47,182 nt of DNA. Source: Bacteroidales bacterium (lineage in GTDB: Bacteria > Bacteroidota > Bacteroidia > Bacteroidales > UBA932). Location of the stretch: NCBI GenBank assembly GCA_017519865.1, contig JAFWRQ010000012.1, positions 1 through 47,182 of the forward strand. The letters run 5' to 3'. Position numbers and translations under genes: made by a program. The notes below the pieces were generated by a model. The model was given only the letters and a program-made list of their open reading frames with translations. It was not told where the DNA came from and searched no databases. The number at the start of each line of letters is the position of its first letter. The stretch's first letter is position 1. Of the stretch, positions 1 to 8,268 are shown one piece after another.

Positions 1-267
1 ACCTCCGACCGAGTAAGCAAGCGTCAGGTCCAGTTCCTTCGTATCGGCCGGGTCGGACAGGCCCACCGAGCCCCAGGCCGAGAGGCTCAAGCCCTTGTAG
101 CTGACGCCGAGCGCCGGCTGCATCGACACGTCGCCCAATTCTATGCCGCGCCAGACATAACTGCTAACGAAGTCGGTGCCGATAGTGGTTTCCACCATGT
201 CTTGAGCCTTGGTGGTTGCTGCACCGAAGAGCAGCAAAGCAAGACCGCTGTAAAATATCTTTTTCAT
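1..267 (-). CDS. Outer-membrane beta-barrel protein, N-terminal part (runs off window)
   Basis: Only the first 89 codons are in the window; the C-terminus lies beyond the left edge. The protein starts MKKIFYSGLALLLFGAATT and has a clear signal peptide, probably cleaved after the Ala-Gln near residue 22. The mature part contains a DFVSSYVWRGI segment followed by alternating polar and hydrophobic residues, the pattern of the first strands of an outer-membrane barrel (TorF-like or porin-like). It is the third gene of the glnK-amtB unit, 24 nt after amtB, so it may let ammonium or a nitrogen source through the outer membrane. The barrel assignment is from pattern only, and the substrate is inferred from context. 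Confidence 0.7.
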   Translation of the reverse strand, partial: MKKIFYSGLALLLFGAATTKAQDMVETTIGTDFVSSYVWRGIELGDVSMQPALGVSYKGLSLSAWGSVGLSDPADTKELDLTLAYSVGG

Positions 268-291
268 AGGTTATATCAATTTAATTGTCAA

Positions 292-1509
292 CTAGTTATA
301 ACAGCTTTCACCGTGTTCGTAAATATCGAGGCCTTCCTCTTCCACGCGCTTGCCCACACGCAGGCCGCAGAACTTCTTGATGCCGAAGAACAGCAGGAAT
401 CCGCAGGCGGCCGCCCAGAGGTCGATGACCGCGATGCCCAGGCACTGCACGCCGAAGAAGTGCCAGCCGCCGCCGTAAAGGAGACCTCCGTCGGTAGCGA
501 GCAAACCGGTCATGACCGTGCCCAGAATACCGCAGACGCCATGGACAGAGGACGCGCCCACAGGGTCGTCGATGTGCAGTTTATGATCGATGAATTCAAT
601 CGCGAACACCAGTACGATGCCGCAGGCAAATCCGATGATGACCGCGCCCCAGGGCGAGACCATGTCGCAGCCGGCCGTTATGCCGACAAGGCCCGCCAGG
701 ATACCGTTGAGCATCAGGGAGAGGGACGGCTTGCCGTACTTGATCCAGGTCAGGAACATGGTCGCGGCGCCGCCGGCGGCCGCCGCCAGGTTGGTAGTCA
801 GGAAGACATGCGAGATGGCGATGCGGTTAACTTCCCCGCTGGCAGCCAGCTGGCTGCCAGGGTTAAAGCCGAACCATCCGAGCCAAAGGATGAAGACGCC
901 GAGTGCGGCGAGGGCCAGGTTGTGGCCCGGGATGGCGCGGCTCTTCTTATCCTTGCCGTACTTCCCGATACGCGGTCCGAGGGCAATGGCGCCGATGAGG
1001 GCCAGCACGCCTCCGACGCTGTGGACAATCGCGGAACCGGCGAAATCGTGGAAGCCAAGTTCATCGAGCCAGCCGCCGCCCCAGGTCCAATGGCCCTCGA
1101 CGGGATAGATGAGCAGCGAGATCACTGCGCTGTAAACCAGATACATAGAGAACTTCGTACGCTCGGCCATGGCTCCGCTCACGATGGTCGCGGACGTAGC
1201 GCAGAAGACCGTCTCGAAGATCAGGAAGCCTTCAACGGGCAGGTCACCCTTATAGAAGGACAAGTCGCCCCAGTTGGGCGCGCCGATGAAGCCGGCGCCG
1301 TCGCTGCCGAACATGAAGCCGAAGCCGACGAAGAAGAAAAGCAAGGAGCCGAGGATGAAGTCCACGAAATTCTTCATCAGGATATTGACCGAGTTCTTGC
1401 TGCGGGTGAAACCGGCCTCGCAGAGGGCGAATCCGGGTTGCATCCAGAAAACCAGCATCGCTGCCAGCAACATCCATACAGTATCGAGGGATATAGCTAT
1501 GTCGTTCAT
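292..1509 (-). CDS. amtB: Ammonium transporter, Amt family
   Basis: This 405-residue inner-membrane channel conducts ammonium/ammonia. About eleven hydrophobic segments are visible. The twin pore histidines are H163 in AIVHSVGG and H323 in SSVHGVCG, and the family signature DDPVGASSVHGVCG is intact. The C-terminal tail EEEGLDIYEHGE is the conserved segment that responds to P-II binding. The start at 1509 begins directly with the first transmembrane region, so there is no separate cleaved leader like that of E. coli pre-AmtB. The gene lies 21 nt downstream of glnK and 24 nt upstream of an outer-membrane protein, forming one unit. The unit appears to be controlled by the leader and attenuator at 1933-2149. 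Confidence 0.96.
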   Translation of the reverse strand: MNDIAISLDTVWMLLAAMLVFWMQPGFALCEAGFTRSKNSVNILMKNFVDFILGSLLFFFVGFGFMFGSDGAGFIGAPNWGDLSFYKGDLPVEGFLIFETVFCATSATIVSGAMAERTKFSMYLVYSAVISLLIYPVEGHWTWGGGWLDELGFHDFAGSAIVHSVGGVLALIGAIALGPRIGKYGKDKKSRAIPGHNLALAALGVFILWLGWFGFNPGSQLAASGEVNRIAISHVFLTTNLAAAAGGAATMFLTWIKYGKPSLSLMLNGILAGLVGITAGCDMVSPWGAVIIGFACGIVLVFAIEFIDHKLHIDDPVGASSVHGVCGILGTVMTGLLATDGGLLYGGGWHFFGVQCLGIAVIDLWAAACGFLLFFGIKKFCGLRVGKRVEEEGLDIYEHGESCYN

Positions 1510-1530
1510 GGTCCTTTCGTTTTGAGGGTT

Positions 1531-1878
1531 CTACTTCCTGTCGCGGAGAACGGTGTCTCCATGTTCACCGGTCCGGATGGACCAGGTGTCGATGACGTCG
1601 CTGACGAAGATGCGTCCGTCGCCCACCTCGCCCGTGCGGGCGGAGGCCATAATGGCCTGGACCGCCGGCTCCACGAACTGGTCGCGGCACACGATGGTGA
1701 TCTCGATCCGGGAAATGACATCGGTGGAATACATCACACCGCGATAGATGCGGTCCTCACGGTCTTGGCCGACGGCCTTGACCTCCGAATAGGAGAACCA
1801 GTTGATGTCCGCTTCGAAAAGCGCCTGTTTGACATCCTCAAAGTGCGTCTTGCGCACAATGGCTTCAATCTTTTTCAT
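1531..1878 (-). CDS. glnK: P-II family nitrogen regulatory protein (GlnK type)
   Basis: This 115-residue P-II signal protein normally forms a trimer that senses ATP/ADP and 2-oxoglutarate and blocks AmtB when nitrogen is plentiful. The B-loop motif TGEVGDGRIFV and the C-loop IRTGE near the end are intact. In the T-loop the usual RGAEYMVD is RGVMYSTD: Tyr50, equivalent to the uridylylated Tyr51 of E. coli, is present, but the residue before it is Met rather than Glu. No uridylyltransferase gene is in the window. Its place directly before amtB argues for the GlnK role. The start ATG at 1878 is preceded by an A-rich stretch without a Shine-Dalgarno sequence, as usual in Bacteroidota. Confidence 0.94.
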   Translation of the reverse strand: MKKIEAIVRKTHFEDVKQALFEADINWFSYSEVKAVGQDREDRIYRGVMYSTDVISRIEITIVCRDQFVEPAVQAIMASARTGEVGDGRIFVSDVIDTWSIRTGEHGDTVLRDRK

Positions 1879-1932
1879 GACTTTCGTGTCTGTTTTGTTA
1901 AGTTGTCGTTTAATCCCCGGGGAAGGAAAAAC

Positions 1933-1961
1933 AAAAAAGACCGGCTCTTTCGAACCGGTCT
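1933..1961 (-). terminator. Intrinsic terminator/attenuator in the glnK leader
   Basis: On the minus strand AGACCGG (1961-1955) pairs with CCGGTCT (1944-1938), a 7-bp GC-rich stem with a 10-nt loop, followed at once by a run of six T. It sits 55-83 nt before the glnK start and downstream of a dedicated promoter, so it lies inside the glnK leader and would stop the operon unless antiterminated. It could also stop readthrough from pyrG. Confidence 0.85.
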
Positions 1962-2003
1962 CCTATTATGCTCATACCACAAAAATCACCTTATCCGACC
2001 GGC
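1955..2003 (-). promoter_or_regulatory. Predicted antiterminator pairing for glnK-amtB
   Basis: CCGGTC at 2002-1997 lies within codons 33-35 of the leader peptide and is identical to the 3' arm of the terminator. It can therefore pair with the terminator 5' arm GACCGG at 1960-1955, which would prevent the terminator from forming. A ribosome finishing at the leader stop (1986) would cover it, while a ribosome stalled at the Gln/Asn codons 24-27 would leave it free. The pairing is seen in sequence; the function is inferred. Confidence 0.65.
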
Positions 2004-2099
2004 AAGACAAGATACAGCATTATTATTCTGGGAATTCTGTGAATTCTCAGAGACAAGCTGCTGCTTGAAATTGGCCGTAATGGTGAAAATGTCGATCAT
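1986..2099 (-). CDS. Gln/Asn-rich leader peptide of the glnK-amtB operon
   Basis: This 37-residue open frame starts ATG at 2099, about 13 nt after the predicted transcription start, and ends TGA at 1986. It begins MIDIFTITANF and then carries KQQ at 12-14, N19, QN at 21-22 and QNNN at 24-27. Nine of fifteen residues from 13 to 27 are Gln or Asn. No domain is recognisable. Its place between a promoter and a terminator, with the antiterminator arm in codons 33-35, marks it as an attenuation leader whose translation probably senses charged tRNA-Gln and/or tRNA-Asn. Ordinary cellular function as a protein is unlikely. The ORF and its geometry are seen directly; regulation is inferred. Confidence 0.7.
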   Translation of the reverse strand: MIDIFTITANFKQQLVSENSQNSQNNNAVSCLAGRIR

Positions 2100-2118
2100 T
2101 TCGTTCGTTCTTCTGTTA

Positions 2119-2149
2119 CAAATTTAGTCAGCGGAAATCAAAAATGCAA
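2119..2149 (-). promoter_or_regulatory. Promoter of the glnK-amtB unit
   Basis: The -7 box TAAATTTG (2126-2119) and a -33 box TTGC (2149-2146) are separated by exactly 19 nt, matching the Bacteroidota consensus TTTG-N19-21-TAnnTTTG. Transcription should start near 2112, about 13 nt before the leader peptide ATG and 68 nt after the pyrG stop. Confidence 0.75.
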
Positions 2150-2179
2150 GATATTTTTTAAAAATTTTTATAAACCGTT

Positions 2180-3796
2180 TTAATCCTTAACCTTCTTGTA
2201 CTCAAGCGCTGCGGCGACCAGACCTTTAAATAAGGGATGGGGATTTTCGGGCGTGCTCTTGTACTCCGGATGGAATTGAGATCCAATGAAGAAAGGATGT
2301 GAGGGAAGCTCTACGATTTCCACCAGGCCGGTCTCGGGATTGCGTCCCGTAGCCATCATGCCGTTTTTCTCGAACTCATCGAGATACTCGGAGTTGAACT
2401 CGTAGCGGTGACGGTGACGCTCGCGTATGGACAGGCCGCCATAGAGCGACGCAGCCAGCGAGCCTTCTTTCAAAGTACACGCATAGGCTCCCAGCCGCAT
2501 GGTGCCTCCCTTTATCGTGGTCTTCTTCTGCTCTTCCATCATGCAGATGACGGGATGCGTGGTCTCAGGGTCCTTTTCCGTCGAGGAGGCGTCGGAATAG
2601 CCGAGGACATCCCTCGCAAACTCCACTACGCACATCTGCATTCCGAGGCAGATGCCCAGGAAGGGAATGCCGTTCTCACGGGCGTACTTGATGGCGTGGA
2701 TCTTGCCTTCGAGGCCCCTTTCGCCGAATCCCGGCGCGACGAGGATGCCGTCGGCTCCCTTGAGCAGTTCACCGACATTCTCCGGAGTGATGCTCTCGCT
2801 CTGGAGAGTCCTCACGTGCACCTTGCAGTCGTTGGCCGCCCCGGCGTGGACAAATGCTTCCTGTATGGATTTGTAGGCGTCCTGGAGTTCCACGTATTTG
2901 CCGACGAGGACTATGTCCGCATCATGCTTGGGATTCTTGATCCTGTCGAGGAAAGTCTTCCACCTGCCCAGCTCCGGCGTGGCAAAGTTGTCGATCTGGA
3001 GTTTTCGTACGGCGAGCTCGTCAAGATGCTCTTCGTGCATGTTCAGGGGGACCTGGTAGATGCTCCAGGCGTCGATGCTCTGGATGACGTGGCCGGGACG
3101 GACATTGCAGAACAGGGCGATCTTGCGCTTGAGCTCCGCCGACAGGGGATGCTCGGTGCGGCAGACGATGACGTCAGGCTTGACACCTCCTTGCTGAAGC
3201 ATCTGGACGGAGTGCTGCGTAGGCTTGGTCTTGAGCTCCTTAGCCGCGCTCAGGTAAGGGATGAGCGTCAGGTGGACGGACATGCAGTCTTCCTCCGGAA
3301 GTTCCCACTGGAGTTGCCGGACAGCTTCAACGAAAGGCTGCGACTCCATGTCACCTATCGTCCCTCCTATCTCGGTGAGTATGATGTCATAGTCTCCGGT
3401 CTGGCCGAGAAGGAGCATCCTGCGCTTGATCTCGTCAGTAATGTGCGGAACAATCTGGACGGTCTTGCCAAGATAGGCTCCCTCACGCTCCTTCGTGATG
3501 ACCGTATTGTATATCCTTCCGGTAGTAACGTTGTTGGCCTGCGAAGTGTATACTCCCAGGAAACGCTCGTAATGACCGAGGTCGAGATCGGTCTCGGCGC
3601 CGTCTTCCGTGACATAGCATTCACCGTGCTCGTACGGGTTGAGCGTGCCCGGATCGATATTGATGTATGGGTCGAATTTCTGAATGGTCACACGCAGGCC
3701 CCTTGCCTGAAGCAGTTTGGCCAGCGAAGAAGCGATAATCCCTTTTCCGAGCGAGGAGGCGACTCCTCCGGTGATGAAAATATACTTGGTATTCAT
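2180..3796 (-). CDS. pyrG: CTP synthase
   Basis: This 538-residue enzyme makes CTP from UTP, ATP and glutamine, the last step of pyrimidine nucleotide synthesis. The N-terminal synthetase domain (1-270) has the P-loop segment ITGGVASSLGKGI and FDPYINIDPGT. The C-terminal glutaminase domain (about 295-538) has the nucleophile Cys383 in GICLGMQM and the SQFHPEYKS His-Glu pair near residue 515. Length is normal. The start lies only 12 nt after the carAB stop, so the two are almost certainly co-transcribed, putting two glutamine-dependent pyrimidine enzymes in one operon. No convincing terminator follows the stop; the next hairpin is the glnK attenuator 220 nt downstream. Confidence 0.97.
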   Translation of the reverse strand: MNTKYIFITGGVASSLGKGIIASSLAKLLQARGLRVTIQKFDPYINIDPGTLNPYEHGECYVTEDGAETDLDLGHYERFLGVYTSQANNVTTGRIYNTVITKEREGAYLGKTVQIVPHITDEIKRRMLLLGQTGDYDIILTEIGGTIGDMESQPFVEAVRQLQWELPEEDCMSVHLTLIPYLSAAKELKTKPTQHSVQMLQQGGVKPDVIVCRTEHPLSAELKRKIALFCNVRPGHVIQSIDAWSIYQVPLNMHEEHLDELAVRKLQIDNFATPELGRWKTFLDRIKNPKHDADIVLVGKYVELQDAYKSIQEAFVHAGAANDCKVHVRTLQSESITPENVGELLKGADGILVAPGFGERGLEGKIHAIKYARENGIPFLGICLGMQMCVVEFARDVLGYSDASSTEKDPETTHPVICMMEEQKKTTIKGGTMRLGAYACTLKEGSLAASLYGGLSIRERHRHRYEFNSEYLDEFEKNGMMATGRNPETGLVEIVELPSHPFFIGSQFHPEYKSTPENPHPLFKGLVAAALEYKKVKD

Positions 3797-3808
3797 AGTA
3801 TTGGATAT

Positions 3809-6800
3809 TTATGCGTATTCGTCCCAACTCTTGATAGGCAGTTCGTCGATTTTCACCGTGCAGAAAGCGTTTATGAAGGCGATGGCGAGCCGGGCATTGG
3901 TGATCAATGGAATGTTGAGGTCGATGGCTGCCCTGCGGATCTTGTATCCGTTGGAGAGCTCGCGCGGAGTCAGGTCCTTGGGGATGTTGACGACCATGTC
4001 TATGGTGCGGTTGTGCATCAGCTCGATGGCCTGGGGATGCTTCCCCTCGTCACTTGGCCAGTACACGGCCGTGTTGGGAATGCCGTTCTCGGAAAGGTAA
4101 CGGGAAGTGCCTCCGGTCGCATACAGCTTGTAGCCGTGCTCCGCCAGCATGCGGGCGGAGTCGAGCATCTCAGCCTTCTGCATCGGGGTTCCCGTGGAGA
4201 GGAGGATGCCCTTGGAAGGGATGCGGTATCCTACGGAAAGCATGGACTCGAGCATCGCCCCCGTGACATCGTCTCCTATGCAGCCGACTTCGCCAGTCGA
4301 TGCCATGTCCACTCCAAGTACGGGGTCGGCTTTCTGGAGCCTGTTGAAGGAGAACTGCGAGGCCTTGATCCCGACGCAGTCGAGGTCGAAGAGGTCCTTG
4401 GACGGAGGCTCGGGAGATTCTCCGAGCATGACCCTAGTAGCAAGCTCCACAAGGTTGATTTTCAGCACCTTGCTGACAAATGGGAAGCTGCGGCTGGCGC
4501 GGAGGTTGCACTCTATGACCTTGACGTCGTTGTTCTTGGCGAGGTACTGGATATTGAACGGTCCCGAGATGTGGAGCTCCTGCGCTATCTTGCGGCTGAT
4601 GCGCTTGATGCGTCGTACTGTCTCGACATAGAGCTTCTGCGGGGGGAACTGGATGGTAGCGTCGCCGGAATGGACTCCTGCGAACTCCACGTGTTCACCG
4701 ATCGCATAGGCGATGATGCGTCCGTGGTCCGCAACGGCGTCGAACTCGATCTCCTTGGCATGTTCGATGAAACGGCTTACCACGACCGGGTGCTCCTGCG
4801 AGACTTCGGCGGCCAGCTGAAGGAAGCGCTCCAGCTCCTCTTCGTTGGAGCAAACGTTCATCGCCGCTCCGGAAAGCACGTAGGACGGTCGTACCAGTAC
4901 GGGGAAGCCGACTTTGCCTATGAAAGCGGTTATATCCTCCCTTGAAGTCAGTTCTCCCCATTCCGGCTGATCCACGCCTATCCTGTCGAGCATTGCGGAG
5001 AACTTCTTGCGGTCTTCAGCGTTGTCTATGTCTTCCGCGGAAGTGCCGAGAAGCGGGATGCCGCGTGCCGCCAGCTTGACGGCGAGATTGTTGGGTATCT
5101 GACCTCCGGTGGATACAATCACGCCTTTAGGACGTTCGAAACCGGCAATGTCGAGCACGCGTTCAAACGACAGCTCATCGAAATACAAGCGGTCGCAGAT
5201 GTCATAGTCCGTCGAGACAGTTTCCGGATTATAATTGATCATAATGCTCCTGAATCCCCGGCTGCGGACGGTGTTGAGAGCCTGGACACAGCACCAGTCG
5301 AATTCGACGGACGACCCTATCCTATAGGCTCCGGAACCAAGAACTATGACGCCGTCCCGACCGTCGTCGAATGATATGTCATTTTCCGTTCCCTGATATG
5401 TCAAATACAGATAGTTAGTCTTTGCCGGAAACTCACCGGCCATGGTATCGATCTGCTTGACGACGGGGGTAATGCCGTATTTCTCCCGCAGCGCGCGTAT
5501 CTCCAGTGATTTGAAGGCATGTCCTGGCCTTGACAGCGCACGGGCGATCTGGTAGTCGGAGAACCCGTAAACTTTAGCTTTGCGGAGCAAGTCGGGACTG
5601 ATTCCGGAGTCGGCGGATCCGATTTCGTCGGCAATATCTACGATGTTGCGCAACTTTCGGAGGAACCATCGGTCGATGCTTGTCAGTTCGTGAATCTTGT
5701 TTATGCTATAGCCGACCTGCATCGCTTCGCTGATGGCAAAGATCCTCATGTCGGTCGGATCCTTGAGGGCGCGGTCCATGCCGTTCATCCGGATATGCTT
5801 GTTCTCCACGAATCCGTGCATGCCCTGGCCTATCATCCTCAGACCCTTCTGGATGGCTTCCTCAAAAGTACGTCCTATAGCCATGACCTCTCCTACCGAC
5901 TTCATGCTTGAACCGATCTCGCGGTCCACGCCGTGGAATTTGCCCAGATCCCATCTGGGAATCTTGCAGACTACATAATCCAATGCCGGTTCGAAGAATG
6001 CCGATGTCGTCAGGGTGACGCTATTCTTGAGCTCGAAAAGTCCCTTGCCCAGTCCCAGCTTGGCCGCAACGAAAGCAAGAGGGTACCCCGTGGCCTTTGA
6101 TGCGAGGGCAGAAGACCGGCTCAGCCGGGCATTGACCTCTATGACGCGGTACTCTTCTGAATCAGGGTCGAATGCATACTGAACGTTGCATTCGCCGATG
6201 ATGCCCAGATGCCTGACGATGCGGATGGACAATTCTCGCAGGAAATGGTATTCGGAGTTTGTCAGTGTCTGCGAAGGAGCTATGACTATGCTTTCACCGG
6301 TATGGATGCCGAGCGGGTCGAAGTTCTCCATGTTGCAGACCGTGATGCAGTTGTCATATGCATCACGGACGACCTCGTATTCTATTTCCTTCCATCCTTT
6401 CAGGCTTTTCTCGACGAGGACCTGAGGCGAGAAGGAGAAGGATTTCTCAGCGAGACGGACCAACTCATCTTCGTTGTCGCAGAATCCCGAGCCAAGACCT
6501 CCGAGAGCGAAAGCAGAGCGCAGGATGACGGGATACCCCAGTCCTTCCGCAGCCTTCTTTGCAGTTTCAACGCTTTCGCAAGCTTCGCTCCTGATGGTCT
6601 TCACTCCTATTTCGTCAAGTCTTTTTACGAAGAGTTCACGGTCTTCCGTATCGATGATGGTCTGCACGGGGGTTCCCAGCACGCGTACTCCGTATTTCTT
6701 CAGGATTCCGCCTTTGAATAGTTCGATGCCACAGTTGAGTGCAGTCTGGCCGCCGAACGAGAGGAGGATGCCGTCCGGGAGTTCCTTTTCTATGACCTTT

Positions 6801-8191
6801 TCGATGAAAGAAGGGGTCACGGGGAGGAAATAAATCTTGTCCGCTATGCCTTCGCTTGTCTGGACCGTGGCGATGTTCGGGTTTATGAGGATCGTGGAAA
6901 TCCCTTCTTCGCGCAATGCCTTAAGTGCCTGTGAGCCGGAGTAGTCGAATTCACCAGCTTCGCCAATCTTCAGGGCTCCTGATCCGAGGACGAGGACTTT
7001 GGATATCTTACCGGAGTTATCAGGCTGGCTCGCATGCTTGGTTAGGTGTCCGATGATGGGGGCTTTCCCGCAGTTGTCCTGTTCTTCCATCAGTTCGGTG
7101 AAGCGGTCGAACAGGGACTCGGTATCCAGCGGACCTCCGCTGGCTTCGGGATGGAACTGTACGGAGAACCAGGGCATGCTTGTATGCTCGAGACCTTCGT
7201 TGGATCCGTCGTTCATATTGACCAATAGCGCTCTCCACCCTTCGGGAAGGGAGTCGTTGTCGATGGCGTATCCGTGATTCTGGCTGGTGATGAAACATCG
7301 GTCCGTTCCGGTTAGACGGGCAGGTTGGTTGTGACCGCGGTGTCCGTATTTCAACTTGAAAACCTTTGCGCCGGCGGCGATGCCCAGCAGCTGGTTGCCG
7401 AGGCAGATGCCCATTACGGGTTTGGCATGGCCGGTTTTCCGGGCTTCTTTCTCTCCTTCTGCGAGCGCGCGTTTGAGTATGCTGATGGTCTGCTTGCATT
7501 CCTCCGGGTTGCCAGGGCCGTTGCTGAGGAAGATTCCGTCGTAGTCCATCCCGGTATAGTCATAATCCCACGGGACGCGTATGACTTCGATGCTGCGGGA
7601 CAGGAGACAGCGGATGATGTTGTACTTGCATCCGCAGTCCACCAGAATTACGGTTTTCTTTGCCGGACCCTCAGGTTTGTAGCGTATGACATCCCGGCAG
7701 GATACCTCGGCGACGAAGTTGTGCTTGCCGTACTCCGGCCACTTATTGTCTGCAACTTCCACTCCTTCCGGTACGATGCGACCGTGCATGACACCGCGCT
7801 CACGAAGGATCTTTGTGAGTGCACGGGTATCGATGCCGGTGATGGCCGGGACGCCCTCGCGTTTTAACCACTCGTCCAGGCTCTCTTCGGCGTCCCAGTG
7901 GCTGTATTCCTTACTGTAATCCGCCACTACGAGTCCGCTAGCGAAAATACGGTTTCCCTCAAAATGCTCTTCAAGGCCGTTTTTGTTCCGTGCGTGGGCT
8001 GGGACACCGTAGTTGCCGATAAGAGGGAAGGTAGATACGAGGATCTGTCCGGCGTATGAAGGGTCGGTGAGACTTTCCGGGTAGCCGGTCATTGCCGTGT
8101 TGAACACGATCTCGCCGGCTGCTTCACTCAGGCTTCCGAAGGCGCGTCCCTCGAATCGGGATCCGTCTTCCAGAATTAAGTTCGCTTTCAT
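3809..8191 (-). CDS. carAB: Carbamoyl-phosphate synthase, fused small and large subunits
   Basis: This 1460-residue protein makes carbamoyl phosphate from glutamine, bicarbonate and ATP for pyrimidines and arginine. Residues 1-370 are CarA: the N-terminal domain, then a class I glutaminase with Cys263 in GICLGNQL and H347/E349 in FHPEA. A linker of about 25 residues leads without a stop into CarB from about 395, starting KVLVLGSGALKIGEAGEFDYS. CarB has two ATP-grasp halves (a second GSGAYRIGSSVEFD start is visible) and a C-terminal MGS-like regulatory domain with YATGGTSRYL. Bacterial carA and carB are usually separate genes. The open frame could extend to GTG 8197, but ATG 8191 fits the CarA N-terminus. 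The start follows the attenuator T-run by 8 nt. pyrG follows in the same operon. Confidence 0.95.
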   Translation of the reverse strand: MKANLILEDGSRFEGRAFGSLSEAAGEIVFNTAMTGYPESLTDPSYAGQILVSTFPLIGNYGVPAHARNKNGLEEHFEGNRIFASGLVVADYSKEYSHWDAEESLDEWLKREGVPAITGIDTRALTKILRERGVMHGRIVPEGVEVADNKWPEYGKHNFVAEVSCRDVIRYKPEGPAKKTVILVDCGCKYNIIRCLLSRSIEVIRVPWDYDYTGMDYDGIFLSNGPGNPEECKQTISILKRALAEGEKEARKTGHAKPVMGICLGNQLLGIAAGAKVFKLKYGHRGHNQPARLTGTDRCFITSQNHGYAIDNDSLPEGWRALLVNMNDGSNEGLEHTSMPWFSVQFHPEASGGPLDTESLFDRFTELMEEQDNCGKAPIIGHLTKHASQPDNSGKISKVLVLGSGALKIGEAGEFDYSGSQALKALREEGISTILINPNIATVQTSEGIADKIYFLPVTPSFIEKVIEKELPDGILLSFGGQTALNCGIELFKGGILKKYGVRVLGTPVQTIIDTEDRELFVKRLDEIGVKTIRSEACESVETAKKAAEGLGYPVILRSAFALGGLGSGFCDNEDELVRLAEKSFSFSPQVLVEKSLKGWKEIEYEVVRDAYDNCITVCNMENFDPLGIHTGESIVIAPSQTLTNSEYHFLRELSIRIVRHLGIIGECNVQYAFDPDSEEYRVIEVNARLSRSSALASKATGYPLAFVAAKLGLGKGLFELKNSVTLTTSAFFEPALDYVVCKIPRWDLGKFHGVDREIGSSMKSVGEVMAIGRTFEEAIQKGLRMIGQGMHGFVENKHIRMNGMDRALKDPTDMRIFAISEAMQVGYSINKIHELTSIDRWFLRKLRNIVDIADEIGSADSGISPDLLRKAKVYGFSDYQIARALSRPGHAFKSLEIRALREKYGITPVVKQIDTMAGEFPAKTNYLYLTYQGTENDISFDDGRDGVIVLGSGAYRIGSSVEFDWCCVQALNTVRSRGFRSIMINYNPETVSTDYDICDRLYFDELSFERVLDIAGFERPKGVIVSTGGQIPNNLAVKLAARGIPLLGTSAEDIDNAEDRKKFSAMLDRIGVDQPEWGELTSREDITAFIGKVGFPVLVRPSYVLSGAAMNVCSNEEELERFLQLAAEVSQEHPVVVSRFIEHAKEIEFDAVADHGRIIAYAIGEHVEFAGVHSGDATIQFPPQKLYVETVRRIKRISRKIAQELHISGPFNIQYLAKNNDVKVIECNLRASRSFPFVSKVLKINLVELATRVMLGESPEPPSKDLFDLDCVGIKASQFSFNRLQKADPVLGVDMASTGEVGCIGDDVTGAMLESMLSVGYRIPSKGILLSTGTPMQKAEMLDSARMLAEHGYKLYATGGTSRYLSENGIPNTAVYWPSDEGKHPQAIELMHNRTIDMVVNIPKDLTPRELSNGYKIRRAAIDLNIPLITNARLAIAFINAFCTVKIDELPIKSWDEYA

Positions 8192-8199
8192 AAGCACAT

Positions 8200-8229
8200 A
8201 AAAAACCGATCCTCCTCCTGGAGAACCGG
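8200..8229 (-). terminator. Intrinsic terminator/attenuator immediately before carAB
   Basis: On the minus strand CCGGTTCTCC (8229-8220) pairs with GGAGGATCGG (8215-8206): ten base pairs including two G-U, a 4-nt AGGA loop, then six T. It lies downstream of the carAB promoter and only 8 nt before the start codon. It must be bypassed for carAB-pyrG to be expressed, which points to attenuation. Confidence 0.85.
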
Positions 8230-8268
8230 AATGACATTTTACGGGTTTGACTAATTATGGCTTCATCC
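8220..8268 (-). promoter_or_regulatory. Possible antiterminator pairing for carAB
   Basis: GGATGAAGCC at 8268-8259 spans the leader peptide stop codon. It can pair with the terminator 5' arm CCGGTTCTCC as GGA/TCC, GAA/TTC and CC/GG, eight pairs with two single-base bulges. A second pairing, GGGTTTG (leader codons 33-35) with CAAACCC downstream of the stop, could form a separate hairpin. This is weaker than the glnK case and should be folded computationally. Confidence 0.35.

Noticed and set aside
202-2127. A 641-codon plus-strand open frame over amtB/glnK
   Set aside because: It is antisense to two clear genes; its composition (Asp/Glu/Ala/His-rich, no domain) is the usual shadow in GC-rich coding DNA.
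2408-4945. An 845-codon plus-strand open frame over pyrG/carAB
   Set aside because: It is antisense to pyrG and carAB, both with full catalytic motifs; there is no domain or signal in the shadow frame.
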